A stretch of DNA of 5,758 nt from Oscillospiraceae bacterium (GCA_017455225.1 JAFTBL010000031.1:1-5758); one strand, 5' to 3'. Shown: positions 1 through 5,575, counted from the stretch's first letter. Notes: generated by a model from the letters alone, not told the origin. Numbers and translations are program-made.

Positions 1-96
1 GCTGTGCTCCTCCACGTTCTCCGGGCTGCGGTTGCGCATCAGCGCCCAGCGGTCGATAAAGCGCATCCGCGCGATATAGGCGAAAAAGTGGCTCAT
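1..96 (-). CDS. HD-domain 5'-nucleotidase, YfbR-like (N-terminal part only)
   Basis: The leftward reading frame begins with ATG at 96-94 and stays open for 32 codons to the window edge. Its start reads [17 protein letters not shown] and continues with [14 protein letters not shown]. This closely resembles the N-terminus of E. coli YfbR, a metal-dependent HD-domain phosphohydrolase that removes phosphate from 5'-deoxynucleoside monophosphates in the cytoplasm. Arg16-Trp17 match the YfbR substrate-pocket Arg-Trp pair, and His31 in EEHS matches the first metal-binding His of the HD site. The ATG overlaps the mtaB stop (ATGA, 96-93), which implies a shared transcript and translational coupling. 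About 80% or more of the protein lies outside the window, so the remaining metal ligands cannot be checked. The family call is fairly firm; the exact substrate is inferred. Confidence 0.85.
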   Translation of the reverse strand, partial: MSHFFAYIARMRFIDRWALMRNRSPENVEEHS

Positions 97-1382
97 CCCT
101 CCACGACCTTTCCCAAAAATCTCTCGCCGTCGTCGCCGGTGAGCGACACCGGCAGCACCATGTTGTGATACGCCCCCGCAGGGACGGCGACCTCCATATA
201 ATTGGGCGCGTGACCCAGACTGTACCCCTCCTTCTCCTGCTCAAAGAGCACCGGCACCGTTCTGCCGATCCAGCGGCGAAGATACGCCCGCCGGAGCTCC
301 GAGGCTACGGCGGCGGCGCGGCGGGCGCGCTCGTCCTTCACCGCAGCGGTGAGCTGGGGCAGGGCGGCGGCCTTGGTGCCGGGGCGCACCGAATAGGGGA
401 ACACGTGCATGGCGGCAAAGCCGCAGCGGCGGATGAACGAGAGCGTGGCGGCAAACTCCTCCTCCGTTTCGCCCGGGAAGCCGGTGATGAGATCGGTGGT
501 GACGGCGGGATCGTCAAAGTATTGCCGCAGAAGGGACACCGACTGGAAATAGCGGGCGGTATCGTAGCGCCGGTTCATGCGGCGCAGCGTTTCGTCGCAC
601 CCGCTCTGGAGGGACAGGTGGAACTGGGGGCACAGGTTGGGGAGCGCCGACAGGCGGCGGCAGAAATCCTCCGTCACGGTGCGGGGCTCCAGCGACCCCA
701 GCCGCACCCGCAGCTCGCCGGCGGCGGCGCACACCGCCTCCGTAAGATCCGTCAGCGTGGGCTGACCCGGCAGATCCCGGCCGTAGGACGAGATCTCGAT
801 GCCGGTGAGCACGATCTCCCGGTAGCCCTCCTGCCGCAGCCGCTGCGTTTCCTCCACCGCCGCCGCCATGGGCAGCGAGCGGACGGGGCCGCGGGCATAG
901 GGGATGATGCAGTAGGAGCAGAAGTTGGCGCAGCCGTCCTCTACCTTCAGCATGGCGCGGGTGCGGCCGGCCAGCCCACCGGCGCCCAGCCGCTCAAAGT
1001 CCCGGCGGCAAAGGGGATCGTCCAGCATGGTCAGGGGCTGACGGTCCCGGGCCGCCTGCTCCAGCAGGTCAAGAAACGCCATGCGCCCGCCGGTGCCGGC
1101 AAGGAGATCCAGCCCCAGCGCGGCGGCCTCGCCGGCGTGGGTCTGCACGTAGCAGCCGCACCCCGCCACCACCGCCGACGGATTGAGCTTGCGGCAGCGG
1201 CGGATCATCTGGCGGGACTTCTTGTCGCTGACGGCGGTCACCGAGCAGGTGTTGATAACGTAGGCGTCCGCCGCGCCGTCAAAGGGCACCAGCGTATGGC
1301 CCCGGCGGGTGAGCTCCCGCTCCATGGCCTGCGTTTCGTATTGGTTGACCTTGCAGCCCAGCGTGTAGATGGCGACTTTCAT
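93..1382 (-). CDS. mtaB: tRNA t6A37 methylthiotransferase MtaB
   Basis: This 429-residue radical-SAM methylthiotransferase is predicted to convert N6-threonylcarbamoyladenosine at position 37 of ANN-decoding tRNAs to its 2-methylthio form. The N-terminal UPF0004 domain shows the expected cysteines of one 4Fe-4S cluster: Cys10 ([10 protein letters not shown]), Cys46 (NTCSVT) and Cys77 (GCYVQ), with an extra Cys75 beside the last. The radical-SAM motif CxxxCxxC is Cys151, Cys155 and Cys158 (GCANFCSYC). Family motifs [15 protein letters not shown] (257-271) and [14 protein letters not shown] (297-310) follow, and a C-terminal TRAM-like RNA-binding region spans about 375-429. Length is normal for MtaB, and the [10 protein letters not shown] start favours MtaB over MiaB or RimO. 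The ATG at 1382-1380 is preceded by AAGGAG (1394-1389) at 6-base spacing. The stop overlaps the next gene's ATG. Confidence 0.95.
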   Translation of the reverse strand: MKVAIYTLGCKVNQYETQAMERELTRRGHTLVPFDGAADAYVINTCSVTAVSDKKSRQMIRRCRKLNPSAVVAGCGCYVQTHAGEAAALGLDLLAGTGGRMAFLDLLEQAARDRQPLTMLDDPLCRRDFERLGAGGLAGRTRAMLKVEDGCANFCSYCIIPYARGPVRSLPMAAAVEETQRLRQEGYREIVLTGIEISSYGRDLPGQPTLTDLTEAVCAAAGELRVRLGSLEPRTVTEDFCRRLSALPNLCPQFHLSLQSGCDETLRRMNRRYDTARYFQSVSLLRQYFDDPAVTTDLITGFPGETEEEFAATLSFIRRCGFAAMHVFPYSVRPGTKAAALPQLTAAVKDERARRAAAVASELRRAYLRRWIGRTVPVLFEQEKEGYSLGHAPNYMEVAVPAGAYHNMVLPVSLTGDDGERFLGKVVEG

Positions 1383-1392
1383 GGAATACTCC

Positions 1393-1421
1393 TTGCACTT
1401 CCGTGCCGGATTCTGTATAAT
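1393..1421 (+). promoter_or_regulatory. Rightward sigma-70/sigma-A promoter for the cysteine desulfurase operon
   Basis: A -35 box TTGCAC (1393-1398) and a consensus -10 box TATAAT (1416-1421) are separated by exactly 17 bases. Transcription would start near 1428, giving a leader of roughly 76 bases before the TTG start at 1504. The -35 box overlaps the mtaB ribosome binding site (1389-1394), and the -10 box lies within the predicted start region of the opposing promoter. Boxes and spacing are seen directly; activity is inferred. Confidence 0.75.
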
Positions 1422-1432
1422 GTGTTTGCTTT

Positions 1433-1461
1433 ATTATACTGTATCCGGGCGGCGGTGGCAA
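1433..1461 (-). promoter_or_regulatory. Leftward sigma-70/sigma-A promoter for mtaB and the YfbR-like gene
   Basis: On the minus strand, TTGCCA (1461-1456) and consensus TATAAT (1438-1433) are separated by exactly 17 bases. Transcription would start near 1426, leaving a leader of about 44 bases before the mtaB ATG. The two -10 boxes of this promoter and its rightward partner are only 11 bases apart and point toward each other, so one polymerase should exclude the other. Confidence 0.75.
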
Positions 1462-1473
1462 GCCCCGCGCCCG
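1446..1473 (+). promoter_or_regulatory. Stem-loop in the leader of the cysteine desulfurase transcript
   Basis: Bases 1446-1455 (CGGGCGGCGG) pair with 1465-1473 (CCGCGCCCG) as nine G-C pairs with one bulged G, closing a 9-base loop at 1456-1464. The stem begins about 18 bases after the predicted start of the rightward transcript and ends about 20 bases before the ribosome binding site. No T tract follows, so it is not an intrinsic terminator. The loop coincides with the -35 box of the leftward promoter. It may stabilise the 5' leader or may be a chance product of local GC richness. Confidence 0.4.
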
Positions 1474-1491
1474 ACGAATTTGCAGTGCCCT

Positions 1492-1500
1492 GAGGTGATC
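1492..1500 (+). promoter_or_regulatory. Ribosome binding site that fixes the TTG start of the cysteine desulfurase
   Basis: GAGGTGATC is a nine-base match to the complement of the 16S rRNA 3' end. It lies three bases before TTG at 1504, with the GAGG core 8 bases from that codon. The upstream GTG (1495) sits inside this site and the farther ATG (1369) precedes the promoter, so TTG 1504 is the best start. Confidence 0.8.
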
Positions 1501-1503
1501 GTT

Positions 1504-2637
1504 TTGCACTATTTGGACTATGCCGCCACCACGCCGGTGCCGGAAGAGGTGGCTCGCGCCGTGTATACGGCGCTGACGGAGGACTTCTTCAATCCCTCCG
1601 CCCAATACGGCGCCGCCGCGGCGGTGCGGCAGGCGGTGGCCGCGGCGCGGGCCACCGTGGCGCGGGGACTGGGCTGCGACCCCCGGCAGGTCTATTTCAC
1701 CTCCTGCGGCACGGAGAGCAACAACTGGGCCATCCGCGCCGCCGCATGGCACGGACGGCGCGCCGGCAGGCACATCATCACCACCGCCGTGGAGCACAGC
1801 GCCGTGCTGGAGCCGCTGCGCGCGCTGGAGCAGGAGGGGTACGAGATCACCCGGCTGCGGCCGGACTCCTCCGGCCACGTCAGCGCCGGGCAGGTGGCCG
1901 GGGCGCTGCGACAGGACACGGTGCTGGTGAGCATGATGCTGGTGAACAATGAGACCGGCTGCCTCTTCCCCGTGGAGGAGGTAGCTCGGCTGCTGAAAGA
2001 GCAAAAAAGCGGCGCCCTGCTGCACTGCGACGCGGTGCAGGGCTTTATGAAGGTTCCCTGCACGCCGGCATCGTGGGGCGTGGATCTGATGAGTCTGTCC
2101 GCCCACAAGCTCGGCGGGCCCAAGGGCATCGGCGCGCTGTACGTTTCGCCCCGGCTGAAAAACCTGCGTCCCCTCCTTTTCGGCGGCGGGCAGGAGGAGG
2201 GCCTGCGCTCCGGCACCGAGGCCACCGGGCAGATCGCCGGATTTGCCGCGGCGACGGAGCTGTGGCTGCGCCGCGGTGAGGAGTGGCGCGCCCGGATGGC
2301 GGCGCTGAAGGAGGAATGCCTTGCCCGGCTTCTGACCATCCCGGGGATGATGCGGGTGGGACAGGGCGAGGCGCCCCACATCCTGTGCCTGTCCCTGCCG
2401 GGCTACCCCAGCGGCAACATCGTGACCGATCTGGGGGCGCAGGGCATCTGCATCAGCGCAGGCTCCGCCTGCCACAAGGGAAAGCCCAGCCACGTGATCG
2501 CCGCCATGGGGCTTTCCAAGCGGGAGGCCGCCGGGGCGTTCCGCGTCAGCTTCGGCCCGGACAGCACGGCAGAGGACGTGGAGGCGCTGTACCGGGCGCT
2601 GAGTGAGCATCAGGCCCGGCGCTTCCCCATGCTGTGA
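1504..2637 (+). CDS. Class I (NifS/IscS-type) cysteine desulfurase
   Basis: This 377-residue PLP enzyme is predicted to take sulfur from L-cysteine as a protein persulfide and release alanine, feeding Fe-S cluster assembly or tRNA thiolation. Starting at TTG it reads MHYLDYAATTPV, the standard family N-terminus. The PLP phosphate loop is CGTESNNW (68-75), with cofactor-stacking His98 (VEHSAVLEP), NNETG (148-152), Asp176 and Gln179 near the pyridine ring, and Schiff-base Lys202 in SLSAHKLGGPKG. RSGTEA is at 235-240. The persulfide cysteine is Cys323 in ISAGSACHKGKPSH, the arrangement of the NifS/IscS group rather than SufS. It is shorter than E. coli IscS (404 residues). No IscU, NifU or tRNA thiolase gene follows, so the sulfur acceptor is unknown and I give no gene symbol. 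An annotation starting at the 1369 ATG would wrongly add 45 residues. Confidence 0.93.
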   Translation: MHYLDYAATTPVPEEVARAVYTALTEDFFNPSAQYGAAAAVRQAVAAARATVARGLGCDPRQVYFTSCGTESNNWAIRAAAWHGRRAGRHIITTAVEHSAVLEPLRALEQEGYEITRLRPDSSGHVSAGQVAGALRQDTVLVSMMLVNNETGCLFPVEEVARLLKEQKSGALLHCDAVQGFMKVPCTPASWGVDLMSLSAHKLGGPKGIGALYVSPRLKNLRPLLFGGGQEEGLRSGTEATGQIAGFAAATELWLRRGEEWRARMAALKEECLARLLTIPGMMRVGQGEAPHILCLSLPGYPSGNIVTDLGAQGICISAGSACHKGKPSHVIAAMGLSKREAAGAFRVSFGPDSTAEDVEALYRALSEHQARRFPML

Positions 2638-2653
2638 GTGGAAAGAAAGAGAT

Positions 2654-4060
2654 ATGCGACCAAGATTCCTTCGGCGCGACGGCGCCTTTTACCGCAGACT
2701 GTGGCAGCTGACGCTGCCCATCGTGCTGCAAAATCTGATCGCCTTTTCCCTGGGACTGATCGACACCTTTATGGTCAGCCAGCTGGGAAACGACGCCATG
2801 GCCGCCGTGACCGCCGCCAACGTGCCGGTGTTCCTCCTTTTGTCGCTGGTGTTCGGCGTGCAGAGCGGGCTGAGCATTCTGGCAAGCCAATACTGGGGCA
2901 AGCGGGACATGGAGAGCATCAGCCGGGCGCTGGGCGTGGCGTGCATGCTGGGAACGGCGCTGACGGCGGTGCTGGCGGCGGCGTTCTATCTGTGGCCGGT
3001 GCAGGTGATGGATCTATTGAGCAACGAGCATGCCTTGAGCGAGCTGGGCGCGCCCTATCTGCGCCTGATCGGCTTTTCCTACGTGTTCAACATGCTCTCC
3101 AGCGTATACGTCAGCGCCCAGCGGAGCATCGAGCGGCCCCGGTTCGGCATGCTGGTGTTCGGCCTTTCCACGGTGCTGAACACGGCGCTGAACTACGCGC
3201 TGATCTTCGGCCGGTTCGGCGCGCCGGCACTGGGCATCGAGGGCGCGGCGCTGGCCACGCTGCTCGCCCGCGGGGCGGAATTTCTGATCTGCGCCGCTGT
3301 GGCGGTGAAAAGCAAGCACCTGCCGCTGGTGGCGAAAGCCTTCTTCCGCCCCGGGTGGGAGATGACCCGGCGCTTCATCCGCTACGCCTCCCCGGTGATG
3401 CTGAACGAGGCGCTGTGGGGACTGGGCAACTCACTGCTGACGGTGATCCTGGGCTACACCGACTGCTCCGTGGCCATGCTGGCGGCCTACTCCGTCACCG
3501 GCAATCTGGGACGGCTTTTCCTGGTGGTATGCTTCGGACTGGGCGCCTCCACCGCCGTGATGGTGGGCAAGACCATCGGTCAGGGCGCCGGGCGGGACGA
3601 GGTGATGGAGCTGAGCCGGGAGCTGCTGCGCTTTACGGCGCTGGTGGGCGCGGGACTGGCGGCGCTGTCGCAGGCGCTGGTGCCGCTGCTGTTCCGGCCG
3701 GTGCTGTTTCCCCTGTTCAAGCTCTACGGCGAGACGGCGGAGATCGCCACGGCGCTGGCGGTGTGCAGCTTTGCCGCCACGCCGCTGCACGCCTACTGCA
3801 TCAGCGCCGTCACCGGCGTGATGCGCGCCGGGGGCGACGTGCACTGGTCCACGGCGCTGGACATCGCGCCTCAATGGCTGGTGGCGCTGCCGCTGACGGC
3901 GCTGCTGGCGCTGACGCCGGGCGGCGGCTTCTGGCCGGTGGCACTGGCCATTCAGGCCGAGAGCATCGTGAAGACGCCGCTGTGCCTGTGGCGGGTGCGG
4001 GGCGGAAAATGGATCCACGACGTGACTGCCGGGACGAGGGAGAGTCCGGAGAAAGGATAG
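2654..4060 (+). CDS. MATE-family multidrug/metabolite efflux transporter
   Basis: This 468-residue inner-membrane protein has two homologous halves and a hydrophobicity pattern fitting the 12 helices of MATE (NorM/DinF-like) antiporters, which expel organic cations or metabolites using an H+ or Na+ gradient. Recognisable blocks in the first half are LPIVLQNLIAFSLGLIDTFM (21-40), GVQSGLSILASQYWGKRD (68-85) and the helix-turn block NYALIFGRFGAPALGIEGAA (180-199). The second half begins near 240 (YASPVMLNEALWGLGNS, 244-260), with GASTAVMVGKTIGQG (297-311) and VMRAGGD (389-395). The polar C-terminal tail (about 448-468) should be cytoplasmic. ATG 2654 is chosen because the preceding gene ends at 2637, leaving 16 bases with only a weak purine-rich site (GAAAGAGA); expression may depend partly on coupling. 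Substrate cannot be predicted from sequence. Confidence 0.92.
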   Translation: MRPRFLRRDGAFYRRLWQLTLPIVLQNLIAFSLGLIDTFMVSQLGNDAMAAVTAANVPVFLLLSLVFGVQSGLSILASQYWGKRDMESISRALGVACMLGTALTAVLAAAFYLWPVQVMDLLSNEHALSELGAPYLRLIGFSYVFNMLSSVYVSAQRSIERPRFGMLVFGLSTVLNTALNYALIFGRFGAPALGIEGAALATLLARGAEFLICAAVAVKSKHLPLVAKAFFRPGWEMTRRFIRYASPVMLNEALWGLGNSLLTVILGYTDCSVAMLAAYSVTGNLGRLFLVVCFGLGASTAVMVGKTIGQGAGRDEVMELSRELLRFTALVGAGLAALSQALVPLLFRPVLFPLFKLYGETAEIATALAVCSFAATPLHAYCISAVTGVMRAGGDVHWSTALDIAPQWLVALPLTALLALTPGGGFWPVALAIQAESIVKTPLCLWRVRGGKWIHDVTAGTRESPEKG

Positions 4061-4064
4061 AAGC

Positions 4065-5240
4065 ATGGACGCCTTGAAAAACGGATTTGCCCGGCAGTTC
4101 GGCCGGGCGCCGGAGCGGTATTTCTCCGCCCCCGGCCGCACGGAGATCGGCGGCAACCACACCGATCATCAGCGCGGGCGAGTGCTGGCCGCCGCCGTGG
4201 ATCTGGACACCCGCGCCGCCGTGGCGCTCAACGGCAGCCGGACGATCCGGCTGCTGTCGGAGGGCTATCCCCTGCTGGAGATCTCGCTGGAGGAGCTGAC
4301 CCCCCGGCCGGAGGAGCGCAACACCTCCGCCGCGCTGATCCGGGGCGTAGCCGCCGGGCTGGCCGCCCGGGGCGCCGCCCTGTCCGGCTTCGACGCCTAC
4401 GTGATATCCACAGTGCTGCCCGGCAGCGGGCTGTCCAGCTCCGCCGCCTTCGAGGTACTGCTGGGCACAGCCATGAACGCCCTGTTCTCTGTGGGACTGA
4501 CCCCGGTGGAGATCGCCAAGGTCGCCCAGCAGGCGGAAAACGAGTATTTCGGCAAGCCCTGCGGGCTGATGGATCAGACTGCCTCCTCCGTGGGAGGCTG
4601 CGTGGCCATCGACTTTGCCGACCCCGCCGCCCCGGCGGTGGAGCCGGTGGACTTCGACTTCTCCCGCTGCGGCCACACCCTGTGCATCATCGACACCGGC
4701 GCCGGGCATGAAAACCTGACCCACGAGTACGCCGCCATCCCAGCCGAGCTGGGGCGGGTGTGCCGCTGGTTCGGCAAGACCGTGCTGCGGGAGGTGCCGG
4801 AGGATGAATTTTATGTAAACTTGCCCGCCCTGCGGGACGCGGTGGGCGACCGGGCGGTGCTGCGAGCCATGCACGTATATGACGACAACCGCTTGGTGGA
4901 ACAGGAGGTGGCCGCGCTGCGGCGAGGCGACTTCCCGGCGTTTTTGCGTTATGTAAACCAGTCCGGCGACTCCTCCCAGCTGCGGCTGCAGAACGTGATC
5001 CCCGCCGGGGCCACGGAGCACCAGGAGGTGGCTCTGGCGCTGGCGCTGGCGCGAAGGCTGCTTGGCGGCGAGGGCGCCTGCCGCATCCACGGCGGCGGCT
5101 TTGCCGGCACGATACAGGCCTTTGTGCCCAACGGCCGGATGGATGCGTTCCGCGCCGGGATGGAGGCGGTGCTGGGTGCGGGAAGCTGCCACGTGCTGTC
5201 CGTGCGGCCCTTCGGCGGTGTGGAACTGGCGGAGGGGTAA
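4065..5240 (+). CDS. galK: Galactokinase-family GHMP sugar kinase
   Basis: This 391-residue cytoplasmic kinase is predicted to phosphorylate galactose, or a related sugar, at C1 with ATP. Motifs run in galactokinase order: sugar-binding segment APGRTEIGGNHTDHQ (22-36), ATP-binding GHMP loop LPGSGLSSSAAFE (118-130), KPCGLMDQ (164-171) and C-terminal RIHGGGFAG (340-348). Arg25 and Asp170 match the catalytic pair (human Arg37 and Asp186); His32 and Asp34 match sugar-contacting His44 and Asp46. The classical motif reads GRVNLIGEHTDY, whereas here it is GRTEIGGNHTDH, so the Glu that contacts the sugar is Asn31. Length is normal. The ATG lies 4 bases after the transporter stop, with GGAGAAAGG (4048-4056) inside the transporter's 3' end, so the two are co-translated neighbours. 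No galT, galE or sugar transporter gene is in view, so galactose use is supported by homology only. Confidence 0.85.
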   Translation: MDALKNGFARQFGRAPERYFSAPGRTEIGGNHTDHQRGRVLAAAVDLDTRAAVALNGSRTIRLLSEGYPLLEISLEELTPRPEERNTSAALIRGVAAGLAARGAALSGFDAYVISTVLPGSGLSSSAAFEVLLGTAMNALFSVGLTPVEIAKVAQQAENEYFGKPCGLMDQTASSVGGCVAIDFADPAAPAVEPVDFDFSRCGHTLCIIDTGAGHENLTHEYAAIPAELGRVCRWFGKTVLREVPEDEFYVNLPALRDAVGDRAVLRAMHVYDDNRLVEQEVAALRRGDFPAFLRYVNQSGDSSQLRLQNVIPAGATEHQEVALALALARRLLGGEGACRIHGGGFAGTIQAFVPNGRMDAFRAGMEAVLGAGSCHVLSVRPFGGVELAEG

Positions 5241-5268
5241 GGAGAGCGCATTGTATCAAAACGGCAAA

Positions 5269-5297
5269 ACAGGCGCGACCGCAACGGTCGCGCCTGT
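5269..5297 (+). terminator. Strong intrinsic terminator closing the rightward operon
   Basis: Arms ACAGGCGCGACC (5269-5280) and GGTCGCGCCTGT (5286-5297) are perfect 12-base complements around GCAAC, which can add a 13th G-C pair. A T-rich tail, TCTTATCGTTCTTT, follows to about 5310. The minus-strand side is followed by TTTTGCCGTTTT, so it may also stop leftward transcription. It begins 28 bases after the kinase stop codon. Confidence 0.9.
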
Positions 5298-5319
5298 CTT
5301 ATCGTTCTTTCAAACGGCT

Positions 5320-5350
5320 GCGGTGCAGCCTTCTTTCTATGGCGGTCAGC
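5320..5350 (+). repeat. Left arm of the 31-base inverted repeat
   Basis: Runs from GCGGTGCAGCC to GGCGGTCAGC. It begins about ten bases after the T-rich tail of the operon terminator. Complementarity to the right arm stops sharply at 5350. Confidence 0.85.
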
Positions 5351-5355
5351 AAAGC

Positions 5356-5371
5356 CACCCGAAAGGGGGTG
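5356..5371 (+). promoter_or_regulatory. Hairpin overlapping the ribosome binding site of the mini-ORF
   Basis: CACCC (5356-5360) can pair with GGGTG (5367-5371) around GAAAGG. This would partly cover AAAGGGGGTGAT (5362-5373), the ribosome binding site for the ATG at 5377. Pairing is short, so regulation of translation is only a possibility. Confidence 0.4.
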
Positions 5372-5376
5372 ATGCG

Positions 5377-5469
5377 ATGCGTTTCACGTTCACGTTCCAC
5401 ATCGGAACGCGCGCGGTCACGATTTCCATTGTGACGCGGAAATGCGAAAACCGCCACCGTGCCGGGTGA
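5377..5469 (+). CDS. Possible 30-residue small protein within the inverted-repeat element
   Basis: I do not recognise this gene with certainty. The frame starts at ATG 5377, reads MRFTFTFHIGTRAVTIS then IVTRKCENRHRAG, and stops at TGA 5467-5469. A strong ribosome binding site, AAAGGGGGTGAT (5362-5373), has its G run ending 7 bases before the ATG; the nearer ATG at 5372 is too close to use. The product is basic. Its first two thirds alternate polar and hydrophobic residues (FTFTFHI, AVTISIV), which suggests a beta hairpin rather than a membrane helix. It does not look like a classic hydrophobic type I toxin. Codons 24-31 lie inside a terminator-like hairpin. It could be a real small protein, a leader peptide, or a chance frame within a structured repeat. 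Confidence 0.45.
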   Translation: MRFTFTFHIGTRAVTISIVTRKCENRHRAG

Positions 5470-5477
5470 CGGTTTTC
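5446..5477 (+). terminator. Terminator-like hairpin overlapping the end of the mini-ORF
   Basis: GAAAACCGCCACC (5446-5458) pairs with GGTGACGGTTTTC (5465-5477) with one C-A mismatch (5454 with 5469) and a 6-base loop. A weak T run, ATGTTTTG, follows at 5478-5485. The left arm codes for the final residues ENRHR of the mini-ORF, and its TGA stop lies in the right arm. The weak T tract makes efficient termination uncertain. Confidence 0.5.
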
Positions 5478-5491
5478 ATGTTTTGAAAACC
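5471..5491 (+). promoter_or_regulatory. Alternative hairpin competing with the terminator-like stem
   Basis: GGTTTTC (5471-5477) pairs perfectly with GAAAACC (5485-5491) around ATGTTTT. The same GGTTTTC is also the base of the preceding stem, where it pairs with GAAAACC at 5446-5452. The two structures exclude each other, a layout like that of attenuators. The longer upstream stem should be the more stable. Confidence 0.4.
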
Positions 5492-5506
5492 CACTAACTT
5501 CAACGG

Positions 5507-5537
5507 GCTGACCGCCATAGAAAGGAGGTTGCACCGC
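5507..5537 (-). repeat. Right arm of the 31-base inverted repeat, carrying a ribosome-binding-like core
   Basis: Runs from GCTGACCGCC to TTGCACCGC on the plus strand. It contains AAAGGAGGT (5521-5529), a near-perfect Shine-Dalgarno sequence that would be buried if the two arms paired in RNA. A TTG at 5540 lies downstream, 11 bases after AGGAGG, in the frame of the broken gene that follows. Confidence 0.8.
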
Positions 5538-5560
5538 TCTTGTGTCAAATATACAACAGA

Positions 5561-5567
5561 AGGGGGG
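5561..5567 (+). promoter_or_regulatory. Ribosome binding site in front of an ATA in place of a start codon
   Basis: AGGGGGG lies 8 bases before ATA at 5576, ideal spacing for a start codon there. The next codons, GCC GAA AAC AAC, read as a typical hydrophilic N-terminus. The site marks the probable ancestral start of the broken gene. Confidence 0.5.
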
Positions 5568-5575
5568 AAAAGTCA

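Larger units (their letters stand above)
5320..5537. repeat. 218-base inverted-repeat element (MITE-like or structured-RNA-like)
   Basis: The element is bounded by 31-base inverted repeats (5320-5350 and 5507-5537) that match at 29 positions. In plus-strand RNA both differences become G-U wobbles (5328 with 5529; 5332 with 5525), so the closing stem could pair without interruption; in minus-strand RNA they would be A-C mismatches. Inside are smaller hairpins at 5356-5371, 5393-5409 (6 pairs, loop ACATC), 5412-5438 (8 pairs with a bulged G) and 5446-5477, plus a 30-codon reading frame. Its base composition is visibly less GC-rich than the upstream genes. No clear target-site duplication is seen at the ends and no transposase is present, so mobility is inference. 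It may be a non-autonomous element, a small-protein cassette or a structured noncoding RNA. Confidence 0.7.

Noticed and set aside
165..1493. 442-codon plus-strand open frame opposite mtaB
   Set aside because: It is antisense to a clear MtaB gene; its translation is rich in Ala, Gly, Arg and His with no family motifs, as expected for a GC-rich shadow frame.
1279..2610. 443-codon minus-strand open frame opposite the cysteine desulfurase
   Set aside because: It runs through the promoter region and across two genes, with low-complexity composition and no recognisable domain; a shadow frame.
2638..4077. 479-codon plus-strand frame overlapping the MATE gene
   Set aside because: It begins with GTG right after the desulfurase stop, but its translation is Arg/Gly/Ala/His-rich and has no membrane segments, whereas the frame at 2654 gives a full MATE protein.
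5031..5053. Short CTGGCG tandem repeat in the kinase gene
   Set aside because: Three copies encode an Ala-Leu helix segment in frame and are ordinary for GC-rich coding DNA.
3810..5192. 460-codon minus-strand frame opposite the galactokinase
   Set aside because: Antisense to a well-supported kinase, with biased composition and no motif or ribosome binding site.
5304..5550. Target-site duplication flanking the inverted-repeat element
   Set aside because: Flanks (ACGGCT before 5320; TCTTGT after 5537) share no direct repeat at the arm ends; the loose TTTCAAA/TGTCAAA similarity is not at matching distances.
5529..5555. Possible promoter TTGCAC (5529-5534) and TATACA (5550-5555)
   Set aside because: The spacer is only 15 bases and the predicted start would fall in the ribosome binding site of the downstream broken gene, so support is weak.
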